A DNA stretch of 64,000 nucleotides. It comes from Thiohalomonas sp963783235 (GTDB taxonomy: Bacteria; Pseudomonadota; Gammaproteobacteria; Thiohalomonadales; Thiohalomonadaceae). The stretch's first letter is position 1, and every line of letters starts with the position of its first letter. The translations under genes and the position numbers were made by a program. The notes under the pieces are model-generated. The model searched no databases, had not been told where the DNA came from, and saw only the letters and a list, made by a program, of their open reading frames with translations. Shown in pieces: positions 17,568-26,030 of the stretch. The stretch lies in assembly GCA_963783235.1 (NCBI GenBank), contig CAWAMN010000002.1, positions 1,426,001 through 1,490,000 of the forward strand, given 5' to 3'.

Positions 17568-19427
17568 TTATTCGTCATCCCTCCCCCTTTCTTCCAGTCT
17601 CCTTTTCAGTGACATTGCCCGCAGGCGCCAAACGTCGGCCTTTTCTGATATACCTAACTGCGCATACAGCTGGGCTGCAAAGAGATAATAATTCAACGTA
17701 TTCACGGTCGGGGGTTCCCAATAGACGAGTCCGCCCTCGAGGACCGCGAGCGCGCCTTCGGGATCGCCGCTACGGAGTCGATGGAAGGCCAAATTCCGTC
17801 GTGCCGAAATGTTGCGCGGACTGTGCGCTAGTGCTTCGGCCAAAAACGTCTCCGCCTTTGAGGCACCTTCGGCTCCAGAAAGCACAGGATACTCCGAATG
17901 GAGTCTGGCTAGCCCCACGAGCGAGCGTGGCAGGAAGGGATTAAGCTGATGGCCTCGATGGTAGGCCTGCAGGGCCGCTGTGTACGCTTCGCGAGCACTC
18001 TTTCCGTCGAGTTCGTCCAGGGCCGCAAGCCGGAGGTCCCCACGGGCGACAGAAACGGCTTCCCATTTAGGCGCCAGTGCCTGAGCCTTGGCTAGCAGGC
18101 GGTCCGACTCGGCGAGGCTACGCACGGTGAGCTCTTCGGCGCGGGTGACCAGGTACTGTGCCCCGGCGACAGAAGCAAAATGGCTGACGGGTGCGGCTAC
18201 TAAGGCGGCGCCACCCAATAGCACCAGCGGGCGTCGTACTCGGGGCCAAGATAACCTCCAGCCCCCGGGCGTCGGATAAAGAAGCTGATGGATTCGACCG
18301 ACGTAGATGCCGCAAAGCAGTAGGACCGAAAGGAGATAAAAGTTATAGGAGAATGCGCTGTGAACGCCGATCGCGACCAGACCAGCGCCGAGACCATGGA
18401 TCTCGTTCCTGGCCTCGACCTCTGCCCTTCTCGAGCTAAAGATGGCCAAGAGCAATGCGAGCGAAGCGGTAAGGAAGAGCAAAATGCCGGGGAGGCCGGC
18501 TTCCAGCCAGATCTGTAGATAATCGTTGTGCACGAAATAACCGCCACTGGCATCGTGCGGCGCACGAAAGGCCGGGTAGGTGAGCCAAAAGGAACCAAGG
18601 CCGATTCCCCACCAAGGCGATTCCTGCAACATCTCCAGCGAGGAGCTCCAAATGGCGAATCGAGTCGCCCCGGCGCTGCCGGGGCTGGCCAGAGTCGCCA
18701 ATCGTGCTCCCGGCGACTGCGGTGCATCCGCAAGGTGGGCACCCAGAAAGGCCAAGGCAATCAAAGCGGCAAAGGTGAGCCAGCGTCTTTGTAGGGGTGG
18801 TTTGAGTCCGAGGAGCACCACTACGCCGATGCCGAACCCGAGCATCGCGCCGCGGCTTCCGGAAATAAATACACCGACGGCGAATATGAACACCAGAACG
18901 CCAAGTAGAGCATCCCTGATGCCATGCGCCTTGCCCTTAGTAAGGAAATGGGCGCCCAAAGGCAAAAGAATGAGGTTGAGGAGCGCCGCATGGTTGTTCT
19001 TGTTTAGAAACAGTGAACGGGGCGCTTCGCCTTCAGTCAGTTGAAAGAGTGCAAAGAGGGTGCTGAGAGCCCCCAATAGCAGAATAGCGCGTTGTATTTG
19101 GGGCCATGCGCGCCGGGACTCCGGATCCCAAAGGAATCCGAAGAACGCGAGTGGCAGTGCACTCATCCACCAGAAGCCGAGCGTGGCGGAGTATGGGACG
19201 GAGGCCCAAATCAGTGTGAGCGCGTACCAGGTAATGAGCCCCCCCAAACTGTAGGCGAGGAGGGTGCGGGGAAGGACAGTGCCGTTTCGCCTTACGATCG
19301 CGGTGATAAGCCAAGTAACCAAGGCGCTCGAACTGAGAGCGTATAGGGAGAGCTGTTCGCCGGTAAACCCCATCGCCGCCGCGAACGCGATGAGGAACAG
19401 ACCGGAAGTGGCGAGCCGACGCTGCAT
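17568..19427 (-). CDS. O-antigen ligase / pilin oligosaccharyltransferase-like membrane protein with TPR tail
   Basis: A 619-residue protein with about 11-12 membrane segments between residues 5 and 430 and a C-terminal helical region (about 440-600) resembling TPRs. The large periplasmic loop contains WWGIGLGSFWLTYPAFR and HNDYLQIWLEAG, with His300 matching the conserved His of the Wzy_C superfamily (WaaL, PglL, TfpO). Members transfer a lipid-linked glycan to lipid A core or to pilin. Its place, immediately downstream of the major pilin gene on the same strand, favours pilin O-glycosylation over LPS ligation, but that is inference. A PVLSGAEGASKAE segment inside the TPR region (DNA about 17850-17895) looks like an in-frame repeat insertion. 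Confidence 0.7.
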   Translation of the reverse strand: MQRRLATSGLFLIAFAAAMGFTGEQLSLYALSSSALVTWLITAIVRRNGTVLPRTLLAYSLGGLITWYALTLIWASVPYSATLGFWWMSALPLAFFGFLWDPESRRAWPQIQRAILLLGALSTLFALFQLTEGEAPRSLFLNKNNHAALLNLILLPLGAHFLTKGKAHGIRDALLGVLVFIFAVGVFISGSRGAMLGFGIGVVVLLGLKPPLQRRWLTFAALIALAFLGAHLADAPQSPGARLATLASPGSAGATRFAIWSSSLEMLQESPWWGIGLGSFWLTYPAFRAPHDASGGYFVHNDYLQIWLEAGLPGILLFLTASLALLLAIFSSRRAEVEARNEIHGLGAGLVAIGVHSAFSYNFYLLSVLLLCGIYVGRIHQLLYPTPGGWRLSWPRVRRPLVLLGGAALVAAPVSHFASVAGAQYLVTRAEELTVRSLAESDRLLAKAQALAPKWEAVSVARGDLRLAALDELDGKSAREAYTAALQAYHRGHQLNPFLPRSLVGLARLHSEYPVLSGAEGASKAETFLAEALAHSPRNISARRNLAFHRLRSGDPEGALAVLEGGLVYWEPPTVNTLNYYLFAAQLYAQLGISEKADVWRLRAMSLKRRLEERGRDDE

Positions 19428-19482
19428 GTTGGGGCAAGATGCGGGGGTAGTTCCATTACCCCCGGTGGCTTACGGGCAAAGA

Positions 19483-19866
19483 TTACCAGTTAGAGCCTGA
19501 AGAGGTGATCAATGCCGGCTGAGTGCTGTTTTCCCCCTGCGTGATGACCATCAGGTAGTCCTTGCCGCCGAAAGTGCAGGTAATGTTCGTGTCTGTAGTC
19601 CCGTCTTCGCATTCACTCGGAAACGCATCCATGGCGTTCTGCAGATCACTGTCATTCGTGATCCAGGATGAGGTACCCTTGGTCAGATTGTTGGCATAAT
19701 TGATGGAAGCCGCTGACCGGATCGATCCCAACACGCCTTCGGCGGCTGCCTTTCCGGCCTCTGACTGCAAATCGACATACTTCGGTAATGCCGTTGCCGC
19801 CAAAATACCCAAAATCACAATCACCATCACCAGCTCGATGAGGGTGAAACCAGCCTGTTTTCTCAT
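19483..19866 (-). CDS. mshA: Major MSHA-type pilin
   Basis: A 127-residue type IVa pilin. The leader MRKQAG precedes FTLIELVMVIVILGILAATALPKYVDL, with cleavage after Gly6, N-methylation of Phe1 and Glu5 expected. The mature globular domain includes AAAEGVLGSIRSAASINYA and two Cys (in PSECEDG and NITCTFG) that should form the C-terminal disulfide loop. ATG 19866 is preceded by AGGAGAG at good spacing; a longer in-frame start at 19911 would spoil the leader. Several Ser/Thr near the C-terminus (ALITSSGSNW) could accept glycan from the ligase-like protein encoded next. Short compared with many MshA proteins (about 160-180). Confidence 0.88.
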   Translation of the reverse strand: MRKQAGFTLIELVMVIVILGILAATALPKYVDLQSEAGKAAAEGVLGSIRSAASINYANNLTKGTSSWITNDSDLQNAMDAFPSECEDGTTDTNITCTFGGKDYLMVITQGENSTQPALITSSGSNW

Positions 19867-19969
19867 TTTCTCTCTCCTATTCACCAAAGGGCCGCGGCCC
19901 CTGAGACACAAGTCGCGATGTTAGTCAACGCTCGCACATTACCATAAAGCAAGACTTGAAAAGAGTCTT

Positions 19970-20566
19970 TTAGACAAGATTTATGGTTGTGGCGCTGGCG
20001 AAAAGGTAGAGGCTCGCGAGGACCAAAATAATGCCTGTCATGCGGGGGTGTGCGAGCACATACCGATCGATGCGTTCATCCATGGTCTCCAGCTGATGCA
20101 GAGCCCGGCGGGTGGAGACCCATTGGTTGGCTTGGGCTTCCACCCCTTTCAGGCGGCTGGGCCGGCTGAAGACGACGGCGCCGATGACCATGGCCGCTGC
20201 GTTACCCAAGAGCAAAAAGATGAGACTGGCATCCATCAAACCCTCACGAAAAGGTTCAAGTCTCAGAAGAGCGGCGCTACCGGCGGCCATCAATGATCCG
20301 ACTCTCAGGCATGCAAATGCCCCTCCGGCCATCAGAAAAGCGCCAAATAGTCGATTGTGGCGGTAAATGAATTTTTCAGTGACGAAGGGGCGCTCCAGAG
20401 GACCGCTCACGCGTCGCGTGGAACGCCAGCGGTTCAGGGTTTGCCCCAACCTCTGAATCCCGCGGGGAAAGATAAGCAGTGCTGTCCCCATACCCAAACC
20501 CAAAATTCCAGCGCCTAGAAGTAGGCTGGGTACCGCTGCAAAGATCAAGCTTGTTACGTATTCCAT
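19970..20566 (-). CDS. Uncharacterised inner-membrane protein with an internal duplication
   Basis: A 198-residue protein of no family I recognise. Four hydrophobic segments are visible (about 6-33, 73-100, 112-133, 176-196). Two amphipathic stretches repeat each other: Trp47-x-Ser-Thr-Arg-Arg52...Leu-Glu...His70-x-Arg-x-x-Gly75 and Trp149-x-Ser-Thr-Arg-Arg154...Leu-Glu...His173-x-Arg-x-x-Gly178, each leading into a membrane helix, which suggests an ancient duplication of a two-helix unit. It sits between mshF and mshA on the same strand with a GGAG upstream of its ATG. A role in pilus assembly or pilin handling is only a guess from position. Confidence 0.6.
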   Translation of the reverse strand: MEYVTSLIFAAVPSLLLGAGILGLGMGTALLIFPRGIQRLGQTLNRWRSTRRVSGPLERPFVTEKFIYRHNRLFGAFLMAGGAFACLRVGSLMAAGSAALLRLEPFREGLMDASLIFLLLGNAAAMVIGAVVFSRPSRLKGVEAQANQWVSTRRALHQLETMDERIDRYVLAHPRMTGIILVLASLYLFASATTINLV

Positions 20567-20580
20567 CTCCCCGACTCCAT

Positions 20581-21132
20581 TCAGCGCTCTTTCCAGCGAA
20601 ACTCTTCCGCCGGAACGAGGTTAATACCCCGGACAGTGTCCTCCTGTGGGCTGAAGGCCCCGTCACCGTTCCGGTCACGATAATCGAAACGAACTGCAAA
20701 GCGGATGCGGGCCGGTCCCGACAAGGGACTTTGCAGGATCTCTCCATTCGCCACGCGATAGATGAGCAGCTTCTGCTCCCGATCGAAGTACCAGCTATAC
20801 CCTTCCAAGCGGGTTGGGTCGGGTGTATCCAACTCCCCGATGTAATTGTCGGGCGGCTGCTTGAGAAGTTCGATCGGATTGGACCCATCCAGATCCGCCA
20901 GCCTTTCAAGTCCGCCTCTCATGATGCGGGTCACGACCTCAAGTCCGAGTGCACTCTTCAGCGTGCCTATCGTATGTTCGACCCCGGCCCGTTCGGCGGC
21001 CATCCTCAGTTCCCAGATCCGATCAATGGCTATCGTGATAAACACCAGAACCAGGGCGGCCACCGCAACCAATTCCGGAAGGGTGGCGCCTCGTGCAAGC
21101 CTTTGGCGACTTGGCAATCGGTCACCGGGCAA
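20581..21132 (-). CDS. mshF: MshF-like prepilin-type protein
   Basis: A protein of about 183 residues with a prepilin-like N-terminus (RLARGATLPELVAVAALVLVF, likely cleavage after Gly) and a C-terminal domain containing GYSWYFDREQKLLIYRVANGE and DYRDRNGDGAF. Position directly after mshG matches MshF of other MSHA operons, though sequence conservation of MshF is low. No ATG is available: TTG 21132 overlaps the mshG stop and TTG 21117 is an alternative. It should be a minor pilin or an assembly protein in the inner membrane. Confidence 0.65.
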   Translation of the reverse strand: MPGDRLPSRQRLARGATLPELVAVAALVLVFITIAIDRIWELRMAAERAGVEHTIGTLKSALGLEVVTRIMRGGLERLADLDGSNPIELLKQPPDNYIGELDTPDPTRLEGYSWYFDREQKLLIYRVANGEILQSPLSGPARIRFAVRFDYRDRNGDGAFSPQEDTVRGINLVPAEEFRWKER

Positions 21133-22342
21133 GGCGGGTTATGTCCCACATCGGCAGGAATACGCCAAGCGCGAGAATAAGCACCAGGATCCCCACGGCG
21201 ATGATCAGGATCGGCTCGATGGCCGAACTGACGTTCTTCAACTCGTGATCGACTTCGCGCTCATAGAACCCTCCGACCTCATCCATCATGTTCTCAACCT
21301 GCCCGGTCTCCTCGCCCACGGAGAGCATCTGCAGGATAAGCGGAGTGAAGAGACCGGTGGCCGCTGATGTGCGGGTGAGCGTGTCGCCTCTTTCGATGCC
21401 GTTTCGCATGTTGACCACCCGCTCGGCCACATAGTCGTTATCCACCGCCCGGGCCACGACACTGAGGGCCTGAATGAGCGGGACACCGGAGCGGGTGGTC
21501 ATGGCGAACGTGCGCGCAAAACGGGCCAGGGTCGAGCGCAGTATGATGCTGCCCACAATCGGCAGCCGGAGCTTGAGTCGATCCCACTTGTAGCGGCCGG
21601 CCGGGGTATTGACGTAGGACCGTATCGCCAGCACGGCGACGATGACACCCGTTAGCAAGTGAGGCCAATAAGCCACCGAGAAATCGGAGATCCCCACCAG
21701 CAACTTCGTCTGCCAGGGCAGTTCGGCATTCATGCCGGAGAACACCTTGGCAAAGGCCGGAATCACCAGCACATTCACCACGCCGATGGCGACCGCCATG
21801 AACAGCAGCACGAAGGTCGGATAACGCAGGGCCGTTTTGATGCGGGTCCGGGTATCCCGGTCCTGTTCCAGGTACTGCGCCAGCCTCTGAAAGGCTTCGT
21901 CCAGCTGTCCGGTATTCTCACCGACCCGGATCATGCTGACCATCAGCTGGCTGAAGATCTTTGGGTGCTGGCCCATGGCAGTCGACAGATCTCGACCGGC
22001 CTCCAGCTCGGCGCGCATCTGCTGAAGCGTGTCGGCGAGGACGACATTGCGCGTGGTTTCGGCGAGCCCGGTAAGGCCGCGCACGATGGGGACGCCAGCG
22101 CGAGTGAGGGTGTACATCTGACGGCAGAACAGCAGCAGTTCGTCCAGGCTCGGTCGTCCGGAGCCGAGGCGGCGTTTGAGTTCGCCCAGGTAATCGGGTT
22201 TGGGTTGGGCCTCGGTGATATTGACCGGCGTGATGCCGGCATTCAAAAGTTGGTTGGCTACGGCGTCGGCCGATCCCGCCTCGATTTGGCCATTGACGGC
22301 GCCGCCGCGAGCATCCCGGGCCTTGTAGTCGAAAACCGCCAT
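21122..22342 (-). CDS. mshG: MSHA inner-membrane platform protein MshG
   Basis: A 406-residue PilC/GspF-family protein, the membrane platform on which the extension ATPase acts. It begins MAVFDYKARDARG, as GspF proteins do, and contains two T2SSF domains (about 70-195 and 272-395), each with the FCRQMYTL / LARFARTFAM-type helix start and GxxxxxG..SxxM motifs (VSMIRVGENTGQL, LQMLSVGEETGQV). Membrane segments lie near residues 170, 220 and 378. The start overlaps the mshE stop (TGATG), so it is translationally coupled. Confidence 0.92.
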   Translation of the reverse strand: MAVFDYKARDARGGAVNGQIEAGSADAVANQLLNAGITPVNITEAQPKPDYLGELKRRLGSGRPSLDELLLFCRQMYTLTRAGVPIVRGLTGLAETTRNVVLADTLQQMRAELEAGRDLSTAMGQHPKIFSQLMVSMIRVGENTGQLDEAFQRLAQYLEQDRDTRTRIKTALRYPTFVLLFMAVAIGVVNVLVIPAFAKVFSGMNAELPWQTKLLVGISDFSVAYWPHLLTGVIVAVLAIRSYVNTPAGRYKWDRLKLRLPIVGSIILRSTLARFARTFAMTTRSGVPLIQALSVVARAVDNDYVAERVVNMRNGIERGDTLTRTSAATGLFTPLILQMLSVGEETGQVENMMDEVGGFYEREVDHELKNVSSAIEPILIIAVGILVLILALGVFLPMWDITRLAR

Positions 22343-24115
22343 CAGCTACCCGCCCGCATGGACAACTCCGCATCGTCTGCGTCGGGTTCGATCGCGAATT
22401 CGTCCACGTCGGCGGTGTCGATGTCGGTGGAGACTCGCACCACTTCTTCCAGAGTGGTGATGCCGTTGCGGGCGTAATCCAGGGCATTGTGCGCGAGCGG
22501 ACGGAACTCCGGCTGGGTGTGGGCCGCACGGGCGAAAGCACTGGAGTCGTTGCGCCGCAGGGAATCCGCCAACGCCTCGTCGATCTCCAGTACTTCGAAC
22601 ACGCCGACACGACCGCGATACCCGGTGTTATTGCAGTGCGGGCAGCCCATTCCGGTTTTGAAGGTCACCTCTTTCAATTCGTCGCCAAGCAGATTCCTGA
22701 GCCAGGCCCTTTCGTGGGCGTTGGGTTGATAATCCGTGATGCAGCTATCGCAGATGCGACGCACGAGCCGTTGTGCAATGACCGCCTCCAGCGCGGTGGC
22801 GACCATGTAGCCCGGGATACCCATTTCAATGAGACGAATGGCGGTGGAGACGGCATCATTGGTGTGCAGGGTCGAGAGCACCAGGTGGCCGGTGATGGAG
22901 GCGCGCAGCGCGATCTCGGCCGTCTCCTGATCGCGGATCTCGCCCACCAGGACCACGTCCGGGTCCTGGCGCAGCGCCGTGCGCAGCACACCGGCGAAGG
23001 TCAGACCGATCTTCGAATTCACCTGTACCTGATTGACCCGCGGCAGACGGTACTCCACCGGGTCCTCGACGGTGATGATCTTCTTTTCCGGGTCGTTGAG
23101 CTCGTTGAGCGCTCCGTAGAGCGTGGTGGTTTTACCGGAACCGGTGGGACCGGTGACCAGCACCATGCCGTGGGGTTTGTGGACGTTGCGCCGAAAGCGC
23201 CGGAGGAGATCCGAGGGCATGCCGACCACCCCCAAATCCAGCAGACCGCCGCTCTGGTCGAGCAGGCGCATGACCACCGATTCGCCGAACTGAATGGGCA
23301 TGGTCGAGAGGCGCACATCGATGTTGCGCTCCTTGACGCGGATATTGAAGCGGCCGTCCTGGGGCAGGCGCCGTTCCGAGATATTCGAGTCCGCCCATCA
23401 GCTTCAGGCGACTGACCAGGGCGTTGGCGATGCGTTTTTCCTTCATCACCTGCTCCTGGAGCACGCCATCGATGCGCTGGCGGATGCGCAGCACGGCTTC
23501 ATCCGGCTCGATGTGGATATCGGAGGCGCCGATCTGAACCGCATCCTCGAAGATGGACTGCAGTAACTTGACCACCGGTGCCTCGGAGAGATCATCGGTC
23601 TGGCCCAGCTGTTCGAGATCGAAATCGGTCTCGGAAAGCTCTTCCGACAGCTCCTCGGCAAGCGAGGAGATCTCCTCGGTGCGGCGGTAGACCGAATCGA
23701 TGGTGCGCAACAGGTCCGATTCGCGCACCACGGCCTGGCGGATGGGACGTTTCAGGACCTTGGAGAGTTCGTCGAAGGCGAAGATGTCGGTGGGATCCGC
23801 CATACCCACAAGCACCGATTCCTGGCTGTCGTCCAGGGCGATGGCCCGATAGCGGCGCGCCAGGGTTTCCGGCACCAGCCGAACCGTCTCGGCCTTGTAG
23901 CGGTAATGATGCAGATCGATAAACGGGACCTGGAGCTGCCGGGAGAGAAACTCCAGCAACTGGTCTTCACTGAGGAAGCCGAGATCGATCAGCATCCGGC
24001 CCAGTTTGCGGCCGGCCTTTTTCTGTTCGGAAAGCGCGGTTTGCAGCTGGTTTTCGGAGATGACCTTGTGTTCGACCAGCAGGTCACCGATGCGGAGCTT
24101 CTTTTTGGGGATCAT
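22342..24115 (-). CDS. mshE: MSHA extension ATPase MshE, one apparent frameshift
   Basis: A GspE/PilB-type secretion ATPase of about 590 residues that powers MSHA pilus extension; MshE of Vibrio binds cyclic di-GMP through its N-terminal domain. The N-terminus (MIPKKKLRIGDLLVEHKVIS) and the following MshEN domain have the RIGDLLVE...LGRMLIDLGFL repeats that correspond to the c-di-GMP-binding motif. The Walker A GPTGSGKTT, Asp box, Walker B and the tetracysteine CDSC...CPHC zinc site are present in the C-terminal half. An extra base near 23385 (GAATATC for GATATC) breaks the frame after LMGGL and is restored to LDISERRLPQDGRF when removed. Sequence error or a real lesion that would abolish piliation. 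Confidence 0.9.
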
Positions 24116-24375
24116 GCCGACCTCGGGGCGCAGAGCGCGGGCAAGTCCCTAAGATTACAGAACTGCCACATAAAAAAAAGGCTTACAGCTGCCGGTTGTT
24201 CGATGGGCTTGAGCAGAGGCGACTCTGGCATCCCGCCCTGCGGGCGAATTGACCCGTTCAGGACGCGAATCGTCTCCCCGATATGGCCCCTACCGGAGCA
24301 GAAGCATCTAATAGGTTAGGAAGGTCCTGTCCCTTCGCACCCGGCAAAAAGGGGTCCTCTCTGCCGGCTAAAACA

Positions 24376-25339
24376 TCAGTTGCCGCATGCCGGGGCGGCC
24401 GGATCGGTGGCAAGACTGCCGACCAGTTGACTGACTTCGGCGATGCCGTGCCGCTCGAAGATACTCACCGATCCCCGCATTGATCTTCGGACAGATGAGC
24501 GGGTCGTAGAATAGTGCGGTACCCACTCCCACGGCACTGGCGCCGGCAATCAGAAATTCCAGGGCATCCTCCGCGCTGGCAATCCCCCCCTGACCGATGA
24601 TGGGGATCCCGTGCGGGCGACAGACCTGATAGACCTGATGGGTCTTCAAAACCGCCACCGGCTTGATGGCGGGGCCGGAGAGTCCGCCCTGTTTGTTGCC
24701 CAGGATCGGTGTGCGCTGCTCGATATCGATGGCCATGCCCATCAGGGTGTTGATGACGGCAAAGCCGTCGGTGCCCGCCTCGATGCAGCGGGTGGCGCTG
24801 GCCGCGATATCGGTCTGGTTGGGCGAGAGTTTGGTGATCAGCGGCTTTTCGGTGGCGCCGCGCACCGCCTCCACCACTCGGGCCGACATCTCCGGGTCGT
24901 TCCCGAAGGCCACGCCGCCCGCCTTCACGTTGGGGCAGGAGATGTTGATTTCGATGGCATCGACCGGCGAGTCGTCGAAGATGCGTGCCACTTCCGCGTA
25001 CTCCTCGACGGTGGATCCGGCGATATTGGCGATGAAGCGGGTCTCGCCGAAGTCCAGGGTGGGCAGGATCTTATCGACAACGAACTGTGCTCCGGGATTC
25101 TGCAGGCCGATGGCGTTGAGCATGCCCTCGGGGGTTTCATAGACCCGATGCGGCGCATTGCCGAGCCGCGGCTCCAGGGTGGTGCCCTTCAGGCATACCG
25201 CGCCCACGTCCCGGTTCGAAAAACCCTCCACCCGGGTATATTCCTCGCCAAATCCGACGCAGCCGGAGAGCAGCACCAGCGGCGTATCGAAGCGCATGCC
25301 GCAAAATTCAAGAGAGAGGGGGGAGTTGTGAGTGCTCAT
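24376..25339 (-). CDS. pyrD: Dihydroorotate dehydrogenase (class 1B type), C-terminal frameshift
   Basis: A flavin enzyme of pyrimidine synthesis that oxidises dihydroorotate to orotate. TIM-barrel motifs are visible: GLQNPGAQF, INISCPNVKAGG (catalytic Cys in a class 1 context), ITKLSPNQTDI, GGLSGPAIKPVA, PIIGQGGIASAEDALEF and GASAVGVGTALFYDP. Those features fit the class 1B (NAD-linked) enzymes, which normally need an electron-transfer subunit PyrK; no pyrK is in the window. An extra base near 24467 disrupts the last 26 residues; removing it gives ERHGIAEVSQLVGSL and a stop at 24376. Transcribed away from trmL. The 260 bp between this gene and mshE hold no recognisable signal. Confidence 0.85.
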
Positions 25340-25543
25340 CGGCGTTGTCTTGGCTCGGTTGTCCGGAACGGGAACGATTGGTTGGGAGGCGAAGTCATTA
25401 CGGGATCCGTGTGCGACCTTTTGAACGACGATTCACGCGGCGCTGCGGTAAACTGTCCGGCGCCGTCGGGCTTCGGTTGTCATCCCGCACTCCCAACGTC
25501 CCATGATAAATCGCCGGTAGCCAATCATAAACAGGTAAAAAGC

Positions 25544-26008
25544 GTGCTCCACATCGTTCTCTACCAACCCGAGATCCCGCCCAACACCGGCAACGTCATT
25601 CGGCTCTGCGCGAACACCGGGATGGGGCTGCACCTGATTGAGCCCCTTGGGTTCGAGCTGGACGATGCGCGCCTGCGCCGGGCCGGACTGGATTATCACG
25701 AGTTTGCCGAGGTCCGGACCTGGGCTGATTTCGAGACCTTCCGCACGTCGGTGGAGCCGGTCCGGGTGCTCGCCTGTTCGACCCGGGGCGGGCAGGCCTA
25801 CAGTGAGGTGCAGTATCGGGACGGCGACGCCCTGGTGTTCGGACCCGAAACCCGTGGCCTGCCCCAGGCGTTTTTGGATGAGCTGCCGGGGGAGTGCCGC
25901 CTGCGCATCCCCATGCGACCCGGCAACCGCAGTCTCAACCTGTCCAATGCCGTCGCGGTGATTGCCTACGAGGCGTGGCGGCAATTGGGATTTCCGGACG
26001 CCGGGTGA
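25544..26008 (+). CDS. trmL: tRNA (cytidine(34)-2'-O)-methyltransferase
   Basis: A 154-residue SPOUT methyltransferase that 2'-O-methylates the wobble base of tRNA-Leu isoacceptors. It starts at GTG 25544 (VLHIVLYQPEIPPNTGNVIRLCANTG), where an AGG lies about ten bases upstream, and has the SPOUT knot motifs FGPETRGLP and IPMRPGNRSLNLSNAVAV near the C-terminus. Length matches E. coli TrmL (157). It is alone on the plus strand between pyrD and gpsA. Confidence 0.93.
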   Translation: MLHIVLYQPEIPPNTGNVIRLCANTGMGLHLIEPLGFELDDARLRRAGLDYHEFAEVRTWADFETFRTSVEPVRVLACSTRGGQAYSEVQYRDGDALVFGPETRGLPQAFLDELPGECRLRIPMRPGNRSLNLSNAVAVIAYEAWRQLGFPDAG

Positions 26009-26030
26009 TAACCGGTCGTCGAAATTCCCG

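Noticed and set aside
17600..17950. Frameshift or truncation in the C-terminal part of the ligase-like protein
   Set aside because: The frame is continuous to the stop at 17568 and the TPR-like pattern persists, so the odd segment is treated as an in-frame insertion.
19951..19972. AAGACT/AGTCTT dyad at the end of the 198-residue protein gene as a terminator before mshA
   Set aside because: Only a six-base AT-rich stem with a poor T-run; termination inside the msh operon is not supported.
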